Position numbers and translations under genes: made by a program. 64,000 bases of DNA from Syntrophothermus lipocalidus DSM 12680. GTDB taxonomy: Bacteria; Bacillota; Syntrophomonadia; Syntrophomonadales; Syntrophothermaceae. Below the pieces are notes generated by a model that was not told the origin of the DNA, ran no database searches, and was given only the letters and a program-made list of their open reading frames with translations. Below are positions 60,296 to 64,000 of this stretch, piece after piece. How positions within the stretch are numbered: position 1 is the stretch's first letter; every line of letters starts with the position of its first letter. The DNA lies in assembly GCF_000092405.1 (NCBI RefSeq), contig NC_014220.1:806001-870000 (forward strand), given 5' to 3'.

Positions 60296-60763
60296 GTGGA
60301 TGCCAGTGCAAAATTGCTCGCAAAAAAAGAGAGATTGGAAAAGGCTTTGAACGATAAGAGGAAGGCGAGGGAAGCGGGTATGGTCGAGATGCTGGACGAG
60401 CTTTCGATGTATGACCAGCACCCGGGTGACATCGCTTCTGAACTGTACGAGAGAGAAAAGGACGCGGGGATTCAAGAGAATCTAGAACTGGAGTTACAAC
60501 GAGTGAAGAGGGCTTTGGAACGGTTAGACAGCGGAACATACGGGCAATGCGAAGCCTGCGGCGGTGCGATCGAACCCAAGAGACTTGAGGTTTTGCCTGA
60601 AACCGACCTCTGTATCAAATGCGCTAGAGCGCAACAGGACAAATTCACCAGACCAGAGGAAGAGCGACAGACAGACATGGGCGAGATAACGGAAAAAGGC
60701 GAATGGTTTAAAGTCGCGGAATATGATTTTTTTGAGGAATGGCACAAGAAGTTCCCGGAATGA
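60296..60763 (+). CDS. TraR/DksA-family C4 zinc-finger protein (YteA-like)
   Basis: A 155-residue protein with a long N-terminal helical hairpin and a C-terminal four-Cys zinc finger, CEACGGAIEPKRLEVLPETDLCIKC (first pair C-x2-C, second C-x2-C). Firmicute members (YteA/YocK type) are often sporulation- or stress-linked; DksA proper acts on RNA polymerase, but the acidic tip residues cannot be confirmed here. GTG 60296 is the start. YteA-like extension of about 45 residues follows the finger. Confidence 0.85.
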   Translation: MDASAKLLAKKERLEKALNDKRKAREAGMVEMLDELSMYDQHPGDIASELYEREKDAGIQENLELELQRVKRALERLDSGTYGQCEACGGAIEPKRLEVLPETDLCIKCARAQQDKFTRPEEERQTDMGEITEKGEWFKVAEYDFFEEWHKKFPE

Positions 60764-60800
60764 TTCGTCAGGGAAGCTGACCGATTGATGATGCGAGGAG

Positions 60801-62009
60801 GTGGTTGAGCTGCGGATAGGCATCTTTACCGACAGCTACAAGCCATACACCAGCGGCGTAGTAACTTCCATAACTACTTTTTCTGATGAACTGACCCGTA
60901 TGGGACATGACGTTTATGTTTTTGCTCCCAGTTATCCTCAGTACAAAGAATACGAACGGAACGTCTTTCGGTTTTTCTCCGTACCTGCTCCAACCAATCC
61001 AGACTATACCTTAGCTGTTCCGATTGCTCCGCGGATGAACTCGGTGGTTGAAAAGCTCAACCTTGACATAGTTCATGTGCATTCCCCTTTCTTGTTGGGA
61101 AGATGGGGAGCCAAGTGCGCCGAGCGTTTCGATTTGCCGTTGGTGTTCACGTACCATACTCTTTATGACCAGTATGTACACTACGTCCCCATTCCCCAGG
61201 AATTGGCACGGGAACTGGTTATCGTTTACAGCCGTCACTTCTGCAACCGATGCGATCTGGTGATAGCACCGTCCCGAGAAGTGGAGCGGCTGGTAAGGGG
61301 TTATGGTATCCATACTCCGGTCCGGGTTATTCCTACCGGGGTACAGCTGGATAAGTTCAGAAGACGGAAGCCCGGCTGGATAAGGGAACATTATCATTTG
61401 CCTGATGACGCTCCAATATGTCTATTCGTTGGACGGTTGACAAAGGAGAAGAACTTGGAGTTTTTGTTAGAGGCTTTTAGCATGGTGAAACGGCAAGTAC
61501 CGCCCGCTGTTTTGGTTCTGGTAGCGGGGGGGCCTATGGAAAGCGAGCTGAAACGCCTGGCTACCAGCTTGGGACTAGAACTAGAACGGGACGTGGTGTT
61601 TACCGGCCGTCTGCCTTTCGATGAACTGGTAGACGTATACTTTGACTCCACGGTTTTTACTTTTCCTTCGGTTACCGAAACCCAGGGGCTGGTGCTGGCT
61701 GAGGCCATGGCTACCGGCCTTCCAGTAGTGGCAGTTAATGCTTTCGGGGTGCAGGATACCGTGGATGACGGGATGAACGGTTACCTGGTTGAGCTGGACG
61801 CACGGCAGTTCGCACAAAAGGTGGTTCGCTTGCTGACAGACGAGGAGACCAGACGCGGTTTTTCGGTTCGGGCAGTAGCCAAAGCCAAGCGGCTGTCATC
61901 AAGGGCGATGGCTAAAAAACTGGAGTACGAATACCTGCAGTTACTCGAAAAGCCCAGAAAGAGGGCCAATAAACGACAGTGGCACGGTTTATATATTACG
62001 CGGTTTTAG
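60801..62009 (+). CDS. Family 4 glycosyltransferase (lipid glycosyltransferase type)
   Basis: A retaining GT-B glycosyltransferase of 402 residues. The N domain starts LRIGIFTDSYKPYTSGVVTSI with HVHSPFLLGRWG; the C domain has FVGRLTKEKNLEFLLEAF and the nucleotide-sugar EX7E motif in TETQGLVLAEAMATGLPVVA. It is most like enzymes that glucosylate diacylglycerol or transfer mannose to phosphatidylinositol, so a glycolipid role is likely. The start is uncertain: GTG 60801 overlaps AGGAGG at 60796-60801, and CTG 60810 would be better spaced. Confidence 0.87.
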   Translation: MVELRIGIFTDSYKPYTSGVVTSITTFSDELTRMGHDVYVFAPSYPQYKEYERNVFRFFSVPAPTNPDYTLAVPIAPRMNSVVEKLNLDIVHVHSPFLLGRWGAKCAERFDLPLVFTYHTLYDQYVHYVPIPQELARELVIVYSRHFCNRCDLVIAPSREVERLVRGYGIHTPVRVIPTGVQLDKFRRRKPGWIREHYHLPDDAPICLFVGRLTKEKNLEFLLEAFSMVKRQVPPAVLVLVAGGPMESELKRLATSLGLELERDVVFTGRLPFDELVDVYFDSTVFTFPSVTETQGLVLAEAMATGLPVVAVNAFGVQDTVDDGMNGYLVELDARQFAQKVVRLLTDEETRRGFSVRAVAKAKRLSSRAMAKKLEYEYLQLLEKPRKRANKRQWHGLYITRF

Positions 62010-62054
62010 TGATGATGTAATGGTGTTGTTGTAGGAAAAGTTATAATTCTCGGG

Positions 62055-62522
62055 TTGGGTGCAGGATGGCTGCGGAGAGGGGGAAAAAAACTGCACTATT
62101 GGATAATAATGCTGACGGTCGCTGGGTTAGATCAACTGACCAAGCTGTGGATACAGGAGTATATGGGTTTGGGACAGAGTGTACCGGTTATCGGTAATGT
62201 TTTGCACGTTACGCGGGTATTGAACCAAGGCGGGGCTTTCGGGTTATTGTCAGGGAGATATTTTTTGTTTTTAGCTACAGCTATCGGCTTAATTTTCGTG
62301 GCCAGTTATTATGCCGTTTATTACAAACCAAATAAGGCCTTACAGTTTGGGCTAGGTTTGGTGAGCGGGGGAGCTTTGGGTAACCTTGTGGACCGGCTTT
62401 GGCATGGGGGAGTCGTGGACTTTATCGATTTGGGATTTTGGCCCGTGTTTAACCTAGCCGATTCGGCTATCGTGGTTGGAACAGCTTGGCTGGCTTTACT
62501 GTTGCTCAAGTCAAGGGGCTAG
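62055..62522 (+). CDS. lspA: Lipoprotein signal peptidase (signal peptidase II)
   Basis: A membrane aspartyl protease that cleaves lipidated prolipoproteins. It has 155 residues and four helices. Motifs: LDQLTKLW, NQGGAFGLLSG, and the two catalytic aspartates in GNLVDRLWHGGVVDFID and PVFNLADSAIV. Start TTG 62055 lacks a clear ribosome site, so it may begin elsewhere. A TATAAT sits at 62042-62047 just before it. rluD follows, as in many Firmicutes. Confidence 0.94.
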   Translation: MGAGWLRRGGKKLHYWIIMLTVAGLDQLTKLWIQEYMGLGQSVPVIGNVLHVTRVLNQGGAFGLLSGRYFLFLATAIGLIFVASYYAVYYKPNKALQFGLGLVSGGALGNLVDRLWHGGVVDFIDLGFWPVFNLADSAIVVGTAWLALLLLKSRG

Positions 62523-62540
62523 GGGAGAAGGTTGGTACGT

Positions 62541-63458
62541 ATGGAAACGCGAGACGTGGTGATAGAAGGGTCCCACGAAGGCGAACGACTGGACCGGTTC
62601 TTGGCCGAGACGTTATGTGACGTTTCACGCAGCCAAGTCAAGAACCTGATCGACGAAGGCTTAGTCTTGGTCGGGGGTAGGCCTCAAAAACCCGGGTACC
62701 GTATAAGAAAGGGCGATATCATACAGGTTCGTATCCCAGCGGCTCGAGAGACGGGATTGGTTGCTCAAGAGATGCCTTTGAACATAGTCTACGAAGACCG
62801 GGATCTGGTGGTAATAGACAAACCGCAAGGCTTGGTGGTTCATCCTGCACACGGGCATTGGGAAGGGACCCTGGTTAACGCTCTTTTGTATCGGGTAAAA
62901 GACTTGTCTGGAATAAACGGGGAGTTGCGACCGGGAATAGTTCACCGCCTGGATAAAGACACCTCTGGCCTCATGGTGGTAGCTAAAAACGATCAGGCTC
63001 ACCGCGACCTGGCTGATCAGATAAAGGCCCGGAAAATACGGCGGGAGTATGTAGCGGTGGTGCATGGGGTGATCAGAGAGAATTCCGGGACTATAGATGC
63101 TCCTATAGGAAGGAGCCCGTCAGACCGCAAAAAGATGGCGGTAGTAAGGGAGGGACGCCCGGCCGTCACCCACTATACTGTTCTTAGGCGATACCGAGAC
63201 TACACTTTAGTTAGAGCGAGGCTTGAGACCGGTCGAACCCACCAGATTCGGGTGCACTTTGCATATATCAGACACCCCGTGGTCGGCGACCAGGTGTATG
63301 GTCCGAGCAGATCGAGGTTTGAGCTCAAAGGCCAGGCTTTGCATGCCTGCTACCTGGCTTTTTATCACCCTACTACTAAAGAACTGCTTGAATTTGATTC
63401 ACCCTTTCCCCCGTATGTTCAGGAGCTTCTGCGGCAACTCGAAAAATCGGGTGCTTGA
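62541..63458 (+). CDS. rluD: 23S rRNA pseudouridine synthase, RluD family
   Basis: Pseudouridine synthase of 305 residues with an N-terminal S4 RNA-binding domain (ERLDRFLAETLCDVSRSQVKNLI) and the catalytic domain holding the Asp in HRLDKDTSGLMVVAKN, then ETGRTHQIRVHF and LKGQALHACYLAF. Start ATG 62541, ten bases after AGGGGAGAAGG; TTG 62532 is too close to it. Homologues target helix 69 of 23S rRNA (U1911, 1915 and 1917); here the exact site is inferred. The pyrR promoter overlaps its end. Confidence 0.94.
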   Translation: METRDVVIEGSHEGERLDRFLAETLCDVSRSQVKNLIDEGLVLVGGRPQKPGYRIRKGDIIQVRIPAARETGLVAQEMPLNIVYEDRDLVVIDKPQGLVVHPAHGHWEGTLVNALLYRVKDLSGINGELRPGIVHRLDKDTSGLMVVAKNDQAHRDLADQIKARKIRREYVAVVHGVIRENSGTIDAPIGRSPSDRKKMAVVREGRPAVTHYTVLRRYRDYTLVRARLETGRTHQIRVHFAYIRHPVVGDQVYGPSRSRFELKGQALHACYLAFYHPTTKELLEFDSPFPPYVQELLRQLEKSGA

Positions 63459-63483
63459 CACGACTAGGGCCTTGACTTAGAAT
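63455..63483 (+). promoter_or_regulatory. pyr operon promoter
   Basis: A consensus TTGACA at 63455-63460 overlapping the rluD stop, a 17-base spacer and TAGAAT at 63478-63483. Predicted start near 63490. Confidence 0.85.
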
Positions 63484-63489
63484 GACGAC

Positions 63490-64000
<511 letters not shown>

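Overview
The window is a continuous stretch of chromosome from a spore-forming, diderm-lacking Firmicute of the Clostridia type. The evidence is the presence of spoIIGA-sigE-sigG, a SpoVD-like PBP, a T-box leader, a PyrR attenuator and a 6S RNA between aspS and tcdA, together with many TTG/GTG starts behind strong GGAGG ribosome sites and a roughly even GC content. An oxygen-independent (class III) ribonucleotide reductase is the only RNR seen, which fits an anaerobe. A syntrophomonad-like organism is my best guess, but the assignment is weak. Coding density is high and almost all genes lie on the + strand. There are no tRNA or rRNA genes, CRISPR arrays or recognisable transposases.

Layout. 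1-7842: end of hisS, aspS, a 6S RNA, a TcdA-type E1 enzyme overlapping a ThiS/MoaD-like sulfur carrier, a phenylacetate-CoA-ligase/ACT pair, a GyrI-like protein and a PHP phosphoesterase. 7983-11811 (minus): a four-gene operon of a beta-RFAP-synthase-like GHMP protein, TrpF, a zinc dehydrogenase and a DhnA/LsrF-type aldolase, preceded by a structured leader with an intrinsic terminator. This is the least explained system here. 12323-34651: the division and cell wall (dcw) cluster from mraZ to ftsZ, interrupted after murA by an arsC / cadC-cadA metal-resistance block. No murB is present.

34966-38108: sporulation sigma factor block (spoIIGA, sigE, sigG), a small possible spoIIR remnant, and ylmC/ymxH. 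38244-41641: nrdR-nrdD-nrdG behind two NrdR-box-like sites. 41844-52956: pgeF, a PhoB/PhoR-like two-component system whose kinase has no membrane anchor, an HlyD-like protein, and the ylm-type division block (yggS, sepF, proC, yggT, a tandem U32 protein, divIVA, yggU), followed by nth and a large orphan membrane-anchored helical protein.

53044-64000: T-box-controlled ileS, an ACT/PFL (DUF711) pair, nitroreductase and DUF169 genes on the minus strand, a small membrane protein with a TraR/DksA-like zinc protein, a family 4 glycosyltransferase, lspA, rluD, and a PyrR-attenuated pyrR that runs off the right edge. Taken together the region is core growth, envelope and sporulation housekeeping, with three accessory spots: the minus-strand PRPP-type operon, the metal-resistance insertion and the orphan after nth.
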